Translations under genes and position numbers: made by a program
The notes under the pieces: model-generated
The model's input: the letters and a program-made list of their open reading frames with translations, nothing else
Database searches by the model: none
What the model was told of the DNA's origin: nothing
Shown: positions 22,797-31,310 of the stretch, in pieces
How positions within the stretch are numbered: the stretch's first letter is position 1
How the letters are laid out: every line of letters begins with the position of its first letter
Assembly (NCBI RefSeq): GCF_020906515.1
Contig: NC_085851.1
Span: 62,001-126,000, forward strand
Length of the DNA stretch: 64,000 bases
Origin: Vanrija pseudolonga
Lineage: Eukaryota; Basidiomycota; Tremellomycetes; Trichosporonales; Trichosporonaceae
Direction of reading: 5' to 3'

Positions 22797-23317
22797 GGAT
22801 GTGGAGCGGGGGTTGGGTGGTGGCTAGCAATGGAGAACGGATGCTGAATGAGCGGTGCCAGGTGGTGATGAAGAGGTGCGAGGTGGTGAGGAAAGCAGTG
22901 GCGAGTCGGGAGCATTGTGCCACTCGTGTTTGTGCCATCACTTCTTCCTGGCACTTGTTGCCGCCTGACATTGATGAACGTCAAACAGGACATACGACGC
23001 GCTGTCTTGGAGCTCCAGTGACATTCTCTATTGCTTGCACGAAGAGTTGGATGGGGTGTTGCACGCGCTATGCCAGTGAGCTGCGTGGCCACCCAATCAG
23101 GGTGCGCAAGGAGTGGCACACACATCAGCTGGACGTCGTAAGACACATTCGGCCCGACTGCAGGTCTGTGCGGTGGCGCTGTGTTGCGCGAGGTGCGAGC
23201 GCGTTCGTCTGTGGGGGGTGGTGGTGCCTGGATTTGCCTTCGCGACCTCGTCAAGTCGGCTGGCAGCGACCACCACACACTCACCCCTCACCGCTCCTTC
23301 ACCCCCCTCGCCATTCC

Positions 23318-23323
23318 TATAAA
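23318..23323 (+). promoter_or_regulatory. TATA box of SZK-E
   Basis: TATAAA, 75-80 bp upstream of the ATG at 23398; a CA-rich leader follows. Confidence 0.55.
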
Positions 23324-23397
23324 CTCCCCCTCATCCCTTCGAATCGTAACTCTCACTTCTACCACCAAAACCACCGACAAAAACAACAAACACCAAC

Positions 23398-23746
23398 ATG
23401 GCCACCAACAACTACCGCATGGCCACCTACGTCAGCCCCTACCCGGAGCTGACCGAGGTCGTCGCCTGGCTCGACGCCTACCGCGCCGGCGAGCACGACC
23501 CCGAGTACATGTGCCGCAACTGCGTCTCGGGCGGCGCCAACACTTGCCCCCACTGTGAGTTGGAGTCGGAGTCGGAGCAAGCTGACCTTCCCAGGGAAGA
23601 ATATCACGGGCTACACCGAAGCCCAATACTACGCGCACATGATCAGTATTGGTCGCGGTGCCCAGCAGGCCGAGGCGGACGTCCACGCGTTCCGCACCAT
23701 TCGCAACTGGCAGGTGGGCCAGCAGATGACCCGTTGGCCTGCTTGA
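23398..23746 (+). CDS. SZK-E, small zinc-knuckle family protein
   Basis: Exons 23398-23554 and 23595-23746, intron 40 bp, 102 aa. Exon 1: SPYPELTEVVAWLDAYRAGE and YMCRNCVSGGANTCPH (C-x2-C-x7-C-x2); the split codon is Trp after splicing, Cys if the intron is kept. Exon 2: KNITGYTEAQYYAHMISIGRG, then AFRTIRNWQVGQQM. This is the cleanest member and a good query for the family. Strong TATA and A/C-rich 5' leader suggest an actively transcribed gene. Function unknown. Confidence 0.85.
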
Positions 23747-24124
23747 TGCCTGTGATCATCGGGACCACTTTCAGCTTTAGAGAGGTACAATGATGCAAAG
23801 AGCGTAGGCGATGCAGTGGAACCTGAGTGCGAAGGCGGTGGACTGACTGGAGTGGGATTGACTTGTTTGGAGTCGGCTGGAGTGTGCGGTGCGGTGCAAA
23901 ACACGCACCCGTACACACACACAATGGCACGCATACACACACACCCACAAACGCCACTGAGTGAGCACACACCCGTGACAGCCAGCCACACAGTGACGTC
24001 TCGCCGCGCTCTGCTGCTAAGCATTACCACCAGTGTCTCCTGTTCATAGAATCTCTAGCTACATGCTCTGCATATGATCACGGCCCTGCTGATCTTCCTT
24101 CTTCAGAGTGCTTGGGCATACCCA
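23747..24124. other. Intergenic with AC-rich microsatellite patch
   Basis: Convergent 3' ends of SZK-E (+) and SZK-F (-). Contains CA-dinucleotide-rich sequence around 23895-23950. No gene seen. Confidence 0.45.
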
Positions 24125-24461
24125 CTACATCCCCTGGCGTATCTGCCAAGCGCGGACCCTGCGAAAGATATTCATGGGCTTCTCCGCCTCGGAGGTGCAG
24201 TGAAAGGCAGTAAGGTGCGCGCAGTACGCGGCCTCCGTGATACCAGTGATGTTAAAGACTGGGGAGTCAGAAGGGGTCTCCGTCACGCCGCTTACAGTGC
24301 CAGCAGGCGTCGCCGAAGTAGCAGCACTCGTCGCACATGTACTGCGCATCGACCACACCACGAGCGAGACCGCTCAGCCAGATGAAGATGTCCTCGTATT
24401 CGCAGTCGGCGGTTCCTGATCTCATCAGGCTAGTGTTGCAGTCGAGGTTCCAATCGGGCAT
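24125..24461 (-). CDS. SZK-F, small zinc-knuckle family protein
   Basis: Exons 24296-24461 and 24125-24258, intron 37 bp (GTAAGC), 99 aa. Exon 1: YEDIFIWLSGLARGVVDAQ and YMCDECCYFGDACWH (C-x2-C-x6-C-x2); the split codon is Phe when spliced, Cys when retained. Exon 2: FNITGITEAAYCAHLTAFH and FRRVRAWQIRQGM. Closest to SZK-D by the exon-1 pattern IFxWLSG. Function unknown. Confidence 0.8.
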
Positions 24462-25266
24462 GATGGCTGAACGGCGGCGGGTGCTGGGAGTCGAAGATAG
24501 TGGGGGGCTTGACGGCAGCCGTCCAGAGCCAATGGAGCTGCATATTAATGGTCTAGAAGAGGGAGGGGGTAACAGTAGTGGCCGTCGAGTGATGTGAACC
24601 CGCCTGTTGGTGGGGTGGCGTGGAAAGAGCCAGTGCGACATGGTGTGGCACTCGGGATCAATTGTGCCACAAAGCCATCACCGTCACTTCTTCGCCCCGC
24701 CACACAGCGAAACAGCAAGTGGTAGCCAAACGACAAAACAATGAGCATCTGGGGCATCTGGACTTTTCCTGACACCGCACAGATTGTCCCAAACCGTGGC
24801 TGACTGCTCGTTCTTATTCAACGGTTACCCCCACCACCACCGCACCCCGTCGTGCAGCCGTCTGATCATGGAACAGCAGCTCTAAGCGCTTCCGCCGGTT
24901 ATGACGTTGGCGGATCGATCCCGCTTGATCGTGGAACTCGCAGCTTTAAGCGCTTCCACGGGTCATCACGCACGGGCCATCACGCACGACCGTGGAACTG
25001 CAGCTTTGAGCGCTCCCATTGGTCATCATGCACGACGGTGGTTCGATCCCGCTTGCTGAATCCGAACCGGTCCCAGGAGGAAGGGGACTGGCGATCGGGG
25101 TTCGGGAGTGGGAGAGAGTTGTTTCTGCTTCACAGGTAGACCGTGTGTTTGTCTGTCTGTGTTCGGGATATGCAATCACAAGTCATTTGGTGTCCCGTTA
25201 ACTGAGCAACGACCGTCATGCAAGGTGTCAGTTATCACCCTACCATGCTGTCAGCGATGCAAGGAG
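24462..25266. other. Intergenic with hairpin repeats
   Basis: Promoter of SZK-F (GTGCCAC at 24664-24670, TCACTTCTTC at 24684-24693), then the degenerate hairpin array at 24864-25055, up to the TRIM element. No gene seen. Confidence 0.5.
24864..25055. repeat. Degenerate tandem repeat with hairpin potential
   Basis: Three diverged copies of a unit around GGAACTGCAGCTTTAAGCGC begin near 24864, 24927 and 24990. In the second, CGTGGAA pairs with TTCCACG across a short loop. CGATCCCGCTTG occurs twice (24916-24927, 25044-25055), each looking like a tRNA B box. Possibly tRNA-derived or a promoter-bound repeat. Confidence 0.55.
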
Positions 25267-25337
25267 TGTTGGGATATAATAGCCCGACCATCTCGACGAT
25301 AACTAGTACCTTTTGTGGAGCTGTATAAGTCCCTACA
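25267..25337 (+). repeat. Left LTR of the TRIM
   Basis: 71 bp, direct repeat of 25505-25575, TG...CA ends. Confidence 0.85.
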
Positions 25338-25359
25338 GATTAAGAGTCAAACTTATCTC

Positions 25360-25400
25360 GACCAGGAGATTGCGCGTTCGAGCCCGTAGGGAGACTCGAG
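25360..25400 (+). other. tRNA-like segment inside the TRIM
   Basis: A 5-bp stem ATCTC/GAGAT with a six-base loop is followed by CGTTCGAGCCC, which resembles a tRNA T-arm/B box. It could be a primer-related or tRNA-derived segment. Low certainty. Confidence 0.35.
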
Positions 25401-25504
25401 ACAGCGCCGGCTGCGCCACCAACGTTGAGCTGCGCCACATACCACACAAAAGCGAGTTCAAATAGGGGAGCCCATCGTCTAAACAAACCTCAGACTAAGG
25501 GGAG

Positions 25505-25575
25505 TGTTGGGATATAATAGCCCGACCATCTCGACGATAACTAGTACCTTTTGTGGAGCTGTATAAATCCCTACA
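25505..25575 (+). repeat. Right LTR of the TRIM
   Basis: 71 bp, matches the left LTR almost perfectly; followed by the AGGAG duplication. Confidence 0.85.
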
Positions 25576-25659
25576 AGGAGCGGCGCCTTCATTTTCTGCA
25601 TGATACTCTCGACTCTTGCTACTCTCGACCTTCTACTAATTGGCCTCTCCCACAACTAT

Positions 25660-26001
25660 TCAAAGCATGTTGTAGTAGTCGGTGTCGTCCATCATCGCCT
25701 GATACTGCTGCCACAGGAGGATCTCCTCAAAGAGGTCAGTCATCTTGGCAGCCGCCGACTCGGAGTGGCCCTTGCCGAGGAGACCGCCCTTGATGGTGGC
25801 GGCGTCAAAGTCAAGGACCTTGACGCCTGCGAGTGTCAGCGGCGGGGCGTCGGAAGCAGTGGTTCACTCACAGCCAAAGCTGACGTCGCTCGTGTTGGAA
25901 GTCATGCGGTAGTGGGTGCACTGGAACTTGGTGGCGAGGGTGCCCTCGCTCATGCACTCAACCCAGAAGAGGATGGTCTAGAAGCGGGTCTCGCGAGACA
26001 T
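25660..26001 (-). pseudogene. SZK-G, damaged or re-started family member
   Basis: Exons 25872-26001 and 25660-25826, intron 45 bp. From the position-homologous ATG (26001) the eighth codon is TAG (MSRETRF then stop). After it the frame is clean: ILFWVECMSEGTLATKFQC, a degenerate knuckle (CTHY...SFGC), and exon 2 VKVLDFDAATIKGGLLGKGH...FEEILLWQQYQAMMDD. An internal ATG (MSEGTLATKF) could still give a short product lacking the Trp helix. The TRIM ends 84 bp beyond its 3' end. So this is a pseudogene or a gene with a moved start. Confidence 0.6.
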
Positions 26002-26327
26002 GGTGGTGTGTTGTGAAGATTGCTAAGAAGAAGTGTTGAGAGTTGTGGTAGAGAGGCAAAGTGTGGGATGCGTCTGATCTTGTACCATTCAGATTCTCGA
26101 GCATGGCTTGCTTGGAGTGACGGGTCATGCGCTTGCCACACTGATGGTGATGGTTGACTCCTCGCCCTCTCACTGATGCAGATGTTTTCACTTCCTCGCC
26201 CTCGGGGGACCACGACTACAGGCTGCATCCAAACAATAAGCGGTGACGAGTGATGGGCACCGGAGAGATTCGGAATGCATCATGCAGGCAAACATTGGCT
26301 ATGTGAGCCGCCGATCCATCATGCAAC
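26002..26327. other. Intergenic
   Basis: Promoter of SZK-G, with TCACTTCCTC (26189-26198 region) like that before SZK-D, -F and -J. No gene seen. Confidence 0.4.
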
Positions 26328-26658
26328 TCAAAGGATGCCAGGAGCAAAGAGGTCCAGGCTCTCCAGGATGTTCTGGTTGCGCTGGCACTGGCTGATCTCT
26401 TCAAACACAGCGGCCATGTCCGAGATATCCTGCTGGTCGTGGCCCTTGTGAATGAGAGCGAGCACCACGCTTGGCGAGGTGATGCCCTCCACGGACACGC
26501 CTGGAGGAATGAGCTTTTGCTGTTGTTGCCGACTCACACATGAAGCAGATGTCACCGGGGCGCTCGTGGCAGCGACCGCACCAGAACTTTGAGTCCACAG
26601 TGCCGTCTTGAATGCACTCCAGCCAGTAAAGGACGTCGAGGAGCTGTGAAGCGGGCAT
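26328..26658 (-). CDS. SZK-H, small zinc-knuckle family protein (four-Cys type)
   Basis: Exons 26538-26658 and 26328-26500, intron 37 bp, 97 aa. Exon 1: LLDVLYWLECIQDGTVDSK and FWCGRCHERPGDICFM; here the codon made by splicing is TGC, so the spliced protein has the full C-x2-C-x7-C-x2-C. Exon 2: VSVEGITSPSVVLALIHKGHD, FEEISQCQRNQNILESL. With SZK-I and SZK-K it forms the subgroup with HERxxDxC. Function unknown. Confidence 0.8.
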
Positions 26659-26901
26659 AGTGAGATGGTTGCGTTGTTGGTTGTGGTTCCAGCTGTAAGA
26701 AGGGATACCTGGAGCCTTTATGAGGTACTGGCGTGGCGACTACTAAAGGCCAAGACACAGACAGTTGAGGTGATGGTGTTTGCCACTCCCACAGATTCCG
26801 CGCCGTCAATGCCTCCCCGCCTAGCAACAATTTCAATGATGGGAGATGCATACATATATAAGAACGCCTCAGCACTCCTGCTAGACTCGCCTCCCATCGT
26901 T

Positions 26902-27250
26902 CTAGTCGGACACACGGAGACGTGAGAGCCCGACGGTATCCGCGAGGTTCTGCTCCACCTGCCAGTCGCGAATTTCAACAAAAAGATCGGCCAGAGCGAC
27001 GGCGGTGTCCGCCGTGTGGCCCCTAAAATTGAGCTCCATGAAGATGACTTCGCGGTCGAACTCGACAACTGGCACACCTGGGCCAACAGTCAGCCTCCTG
27101 CTGGGACGGAGATGAAGAAGCTACCAACTCACACATGTAGCAAACGTCGGTTAAGCGCTCGTGGCACCGATTGCAGCGCTCCAGGACCGTTTGGGTGTGA
27201 ATGGACTCCAGCCAGAAGATGGCGTCCAGGAGACGAAGGTAGTAGCCCAT
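26902..27250 (-). CDS. SZK-I, small zinc-knuckle family protein (four-Cys type)
   Basis: Exons 27133-27250 and 26902-27077, intron 55 bp, the longest of the family; 97 aa. Exon 1: LRLLDAIFWLESIHTQTVLE and RCNRCHERLTDVCYM; the split codon is TGT both spliced and unspliced, completing C-x2-C-x7-C-x2-C. Exon 2: VPVVEFDREVIFMELNFRGHT, LFVEIRDWQVEQNL. Closely related to SZK-H. Function unknown. Confidence 0.8.
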
Positions 27251-27505
27251 GGTGACGGTTGGGTTGGTGGTCCAGCAGATGTTGAGTTTGGTCCAGGAGA
27301 GGTTGAGATTGGTGCAGGAGATGTTCAGATGGTGGCTGGTGTTTGCCGTGCTCAAGAGGTAAAGTAAAAGGAAGGATAGTTCGGTTCCAAACAGAAAGCC
27401 GACCGTGCTGGAGTGACTCGGAACGTCAATGGTAGCGATCGCGTAAACATGAGGACAGATGAATGCAAAGAAACTAGATCTCAACTAGAGGGTGGACAAT
27501 AAAGT

Positions 27506-27932
27506 CTACCAAGCGGGAAAGACAGCGAGGAATGCGAGCACAAGGAGGAATGCGACCACAGTCACAATGGCAAGCTCCATCGGCTCCATGTCGAGGCGGT
27601 CCATGCGGCGGTGGCGGTCCTGCTCGTTGGCGAAGCGGTCCTGCCAGTTGAGAATGTTGGTGAACAGATGTCCCAGGGCGTCGGACTCGTCCTCGGCGTA
27701 ACCGATGTCAAGGAGGTTCTCAACGATGTAATCGAACGTATAGCCCTCAAGAGGCATGTCTGCGGCCATGAGTGACTGATGTTATTGGGTCCAATCCCTA
27801 CTCACACGCATAGCAGACAATGTCTTGATCGCAGCGGTAGCAGCGGTTGCAACGGAACTCAGGGTTCGCGGTGCCAGCCTCGATGCGCTGCAGCCAGTGA
27901 ATGATGGTGTAAAGGTTTTCGGCGTGGAGCAT
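27506..27932 (-). CDS. SZK-J, family member with a C-terminal membrane anchor
   Basis: Exons 27806-27932 and 27506-27759, intron 46 bp, 126 aa. Exon 1: LYTIIHWLQRIEAGTANPE and FRCNRCYRCDQDIVCYA, with an extra Cys; the split codon becomes Tyr when spliced. Exon 2: MPLEGYTFDYIVENLLDIGY, FTNILNWQDRFANEQ, then a charged linker and a hydrophobic tail MELAIVTVVAFLLVLAFLAV ending FPAW. The tail is long enough for one membrane span, so this looks like a tail-anchored protein, unlike the other members. Function unknown. Confidence 0.8.
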
Positions 27933-28271
27933 GGTGAAGTTGCTTGAGGGTTGTTGTAGAGGTGGTGGATGAAGAAGAGGAAGCGGATGGACAGTCACGC
28001 TTAAATGATGTCTCGAGCTGCAGACACCATGGTAGTCAGCGCTGAGCGACGGCATATCTTCCACACTTGTAGGATTTTGATGGAGTAGCATTTGATGGAT
28101 GTGTCACTTCCTCGCACCACGGGTAAACTGGAGACAAGGAAAAGTGCTCGCAAAACAAAGGCGGATCACGAGTGATGCAGTGCGGTCTGTAAACAGACGA
28201 ATGACAAGGGAACGATGACATGGGACAATGCACTGGTTGTTTGTATCTACTGATTGACTGATGGCCTTCAC
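27933..28271. other. Intergenic
   Basis: Promoter of SZK-J with TCACTTCCTC at 28104-28113. No gene seen. Confidence 0.4.
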
Positions 28272-28646
28272 CTAGCCGAGACATAGATCCAGCCCATCTA
28301 TCTGGCGAGTCTGAAGCCTCTCAAAGAGGGCACCCATTTGGGCCGCCCGTTGGCGCGTGTACCCCCTCGAAAGTAGGGCGAGATACACAACGTCGAAGTC
28401 AAAATCCTCAAACTCGATGCCTTACGAGGTCAGTCTTTCGTCATGGCCTTCTCGATCATCCGACTTACACCTATAACACACAGTGCCAGGGGTCTCATCG
28501 CAGAAATCGGGGTGGAAGTCGATGTAGAGGGTACCTGCAAGCGCACACTCGAGAAAGCGGATGACGTTGTCGAGGCGAGCCTGGCGGCCGGAGTTGACGT
28601 GGTCGACTTGTCTAAGGAACTGGTCAATGGCAGAAAACTGAGTCAT
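28272..28646 (-). CDS. SZK-K, small zinc-knuckle family protein
   Basis: Exons 28469-28646 and 28272-28420, intron 48 bp (GTAAGT...TAAG), 108 aa. A 25-residue N-terminal extension precedes LDNVIRFLECALAGTLYIDFH. The knuckle is reduced: DFCDETPGTVCYRC, with Thr at the usual second Cys, and the last Cys made by splicing (T|GC). Exon 2: IEFEDFDFDVVYLALLSRGYT, ALFERLQTRQIDGL. Function unknown; metal binding is doubtful for this copy. Confidence 0.75.
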
Positions 28647-28953
28647 TGTGTGGTAGATGATTGGGATGGAGAGAGAAGAAGTGAGATAGCAGCTGGGACA
28701 ATGAGCAGGCTTTTTAATGCTTTTCGAAGACGAGTTGGCAGCATAGATGAACGCCACGATCACGCGACATGCAAGTCTCCAAGGAACCAAACATTGTACT
28801 GAACGAAAAGAATTCATCGATCTCTGCTAGCTGCAGTGCATGTACAACGAGTCTTCAAAGTAGGAAATGTAAGAGGGTGGTCACGGTTCAATGGGAGCTG
28901 GCAGCTCAACCTTGGACTCGTTCACACCTTTGTGGCGTTTGCGCCACCATGGC
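28647..28953. other. Intergenic
   Basis: Promoter of SZK-K. No gene seen. Confidence 0.4.
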
Positions 28954-29326
28954 TTAGTGCCAGTTGTCGCTGTAGCCGCCGTCCGACCCATAGCCCTCGG
29001 GCTCGGAGGTGTCACGAGCCGCCCAAGCAGACGCGGCGGCCTCGCGCTGGGCAACCTCCTGGCGGGAGCGGATCCAGCCCATGTAGGCGACTTGGTGAAG
29101 CCTCTGGATCGAGTTCAGCCCGAAAGAGTGGCAGAACTGGCCGTACTCGTAGTCCGTGATCTCGGTGAGGTCGTACACTGTGGGCGTCGTCAGCTTGGTT
29201 GTGCTCGCGCCACTTACTGTCAAAGCATGCGGCGGCGGAGGCGAGACGGCAGTTGTCGCACATGATCATCTGGTCGCGGTCGCGGTTGGACATGAGCCAG
29301 AAGTGGACGTCGAGGAGGTGCGACAT
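28954..29326 (-). CDS. SZK-L, small zinc-knuckle family protein
   Basis: Exons 29218-29326 and 28954-29177, intron 40 bp, 110 aa. Exon 1: LLDVHFWLMSNRDRDQ and IMCDNCRLASAAACFD; here the base before the donor is A, so splicing gives Met and retention Ser. Exon 2: YDLTEITDYEYGQFCHSFGL, AYMGWIRSRQEVAQ, then an acidic Gly/Ser/Tyr tail (GYGSDGGYSDNWH) that other members lack. Function unknown. Confidence 0.8.
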
Positions 29327-29720
29327 GGCTTTGGTTGGGGGGTCGTTGTGTTGTTGGAGAGTTGAGTTGCTGAGGGAGTTGGGTTGGAAGAAGTTGGTGG
29401 ATGACATGAACAGCCTGCTATCTCATGATTTATACATTGGCAGGTATGGCTCCTCCTCTCTGATGACCGGCCAGACGATTGCCACATCATGTTTGGTCAG
29501 TGATGAGATAGCAGCTCATGTGTGGTGTTTGCATGTTCCGAGTCACCTGCTTATGGCGGCGTAAGAATCAGGATCATTATCATCACGTGCTGCCGCTCCA
29601 AGCAGCGCTGCACGTCACACATCTCGTAGTCAACACGATGCATCTATCGAGTGATGGTGTGCTGTCTAGTAGCTGCACCCCCTCCACCCCGGCCTCCCTA
29701 GGATTGACCCGCGCTCTCAT
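29327..29720. other. Intergenic
   Basis: Promoter of SZK-L (TATA box at 29429-29434) and 3' flank of the F-box-like gene. No gene seen. Confidence 0.45.
29429..29434 (-). promoter_or_regulatory. TATA box of SZK-L
   Basis: TATAAA on the gene strand, about 105 bp upstream of the ATG. Confidence 0.5.
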
Positions 29721-30708
29721 TCACCTTCCCCGGCGGGCCTGGCATCCCCTGCCAACCTCCTGGCTCTTCCGTAGCCAGTCCTAGGCCATCAGCAGCGACC
29801 CTCTACCACCAACTCACATTGAACACTATGTCATCCTCCCACTCGGTCCCAATGACGTTTCCCATCTCATGAGCCCATTGGTTGTGGGTCAGCAGCCGCG
29901 TCCTTGTCATCAAGTTGTCGACCATCCGGTCGTCCTTGATGTGAATGCGGTAGATCATCCTGATCGTGTGTTTGATCACGTCGAATAGCTGCTGGGGGAC
30001 GACGGTGGGTGTCTTGTTCTGACCCAGAAGTCCGGGGTGAACCCTCTCAAGTCCGACGAAGGTGTACCTGCTCCCCTTGGCGTGCTGGCGGGCGGCAAGT
30101 GAAAGGTACGAGACGGCGACCTCGAGTCGCGTCGTCTTCATTTGCTCTGCGCTTGGGGGGGACGGGGGAATCCCAGACGGCCACACCACCAGGACCATCT
30201 CCCCCTGTGCAGACTCGCCGCCGACGTACACGCCAGTCTCCGCTGTTTCCCAATTGGTGTGGGGAAACTTGACGTGCAAAACATGAAGCCTGACACCTTG
30301 CGGGATGAGGACGATCGGGGTCGGTCGGGCGAGGGATATGTCGGCATAGTCCACGAGCATGGGGATGATGGGGGGATACTCGGTCGCGACACCCATGGTT
30401 CCCGACCACCTCCGGATAGTGTGGACATGGGGGAACCAGGTAAAGAAGGGCCGAGGGACCGCAATACCGGCAGTGTCGAGTACGTGGACGGCATGGAGGG
30501 CTTGAGGGAGGACGGCGATACTGGCGGACAGGGTCTTGTCAGAGGTGGGGGGACCAATACACCAGTTCTTCTGGCGGTTCTGGCGTGCGGCGACGTGGCG
30601 CAGGAGGTGGTCGTCGATCAGGTCGCACGCAGCCTTTGACACCAGCCGGAAGGTGAGAAGGGTGCGGTAGCTGCAGTGGGAGAGGATCTGGTCGAAAATG
30701 GCGTCCAT
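29721..30708 (-). CDS. F-box-like protein
   Basis: The N-terminus MDAIFDQILSHCSYRTLLTFRL then VSKAACDLIDDHLLRHV has the layout of an F-box (substrate adaptor of SCF ubiquitin ligases), with no start Leu-Pro but the usual L-x-R-x-V-S-K core. The remainder is unrecognised beta-rich sequence (VLIPQGVRLHVLHVKFP, EMVLVVWPSGIPP). Exon 1 is 29818-30708. A 37-bp intron (29781-29817, GTGAGT...CCTAG) joins in frame to a short exon ending at 29721 (DWLRKSQEVG...), 316 aa. If the intron is kept, the protein ends five codons after the donor region at 29803 (301 aa). Assignment as F-box is moderate. Confidence 0.65.
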
Positions 30709-31310
30709 GGTGTTGTGTGGAGCGTGGAAGGAGCAGGAGAGAGAAGGTGAGGTGTGAAGTGGGCGGGAGAGCGTAGGCGACGTGAGAGAGAGGGAGAGTG
30801 GATGTGAAGCAGAAGGTGGGTGGTTGAGGTAATGGGTGGTTGTAAAGGGGTTGTCGGTACACAAATTTACGGTTGGGCGGGTGGGAGTGCGTCGGGAGTG
30901 ACGAGTGACGCCTTTGTGCTACTGCTGGCCATCCACGCCATTCATCCACATACACACGGCGCGACACAAGATGACAGACGAGGTGCGAGTGGCACATGGC
31001 GCGGATCTGTGCACCACCGCCTCACCGCCAACAACGGAAGCTTTTTTCAGACTCGACTGTGGAAATCAGCGCTATGCATCCGCTCTTTTGCAGAGACGTC
31101 GTCCTATATAGTATCTACAGGATCGCCTTCAAAGATGCATGCAAATGCATGCATGGAGGCCGGAAACGTGGAACGCGATGTTTGGCTGGCTGGGTGAAAA
31201 CGCCGCGCTGGCGCGGCGCTTGCGGTGGGTTGCAACATCGACTTAGTCTCGTGGCAATCACTGCGCTGCTGTATGCATCACGCCTACATCACATACACGA
31301 TGCTTTGCGC
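30709..31310. other. Intergenic
   Basis: Promoter of the F-box-like gene and 3' flank of the aldehyde dehydrogenase gene. No gene seen. Confidence 0.4.

Larger units (their letters stand above)
22695..23397. other. Divergent promoters of SZK-D and SZK-E
   Basis: Head-to-head pair. Contains TATA boxes for each gene, repeated GTGCCAC words near 22917 and 23114 (reverse), and short open frames without motifs. Confidence 0.5.
25267..25575 (+). mobile_element. TRIM-like miniature LTR element
   Basis: Two direct 71-bp terminal repeats (25267-25337 and 25505-25575), nearly identical, starting TGTTGGGATATAATAG and ending CCCTACA. They flank 167 bp with no coding capacity. A purine tract AAGGGGAG sits directly before the right repeat, as a polypurine tract would. 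The element is bordered by a perfect 5-bp duplication, AGGAG (25262-25266 and 25576-25580). This is the layout of a terminal-repeat retrotransposon in miniature, moved by another element's enzymes. It looks whole for its class and young. TG...CA ends and 5-bp duplication fit the LTR order; Copia versus Gypsy cannot be told. Confidence 0.8.

Noticed and set aside
23895-23950. CA-rich tract as a regulatory array
   Set aside because: Simple sequence between convergent 3' ends; noted only as a microsatellite-like patch.
25038-25060. GGTTCGATCCC as a tRNA B box
   Set aside because: No matching A box, anticodon arm or paired acceptor stem in the 80 bp before it. Kept only as part of the repeat.
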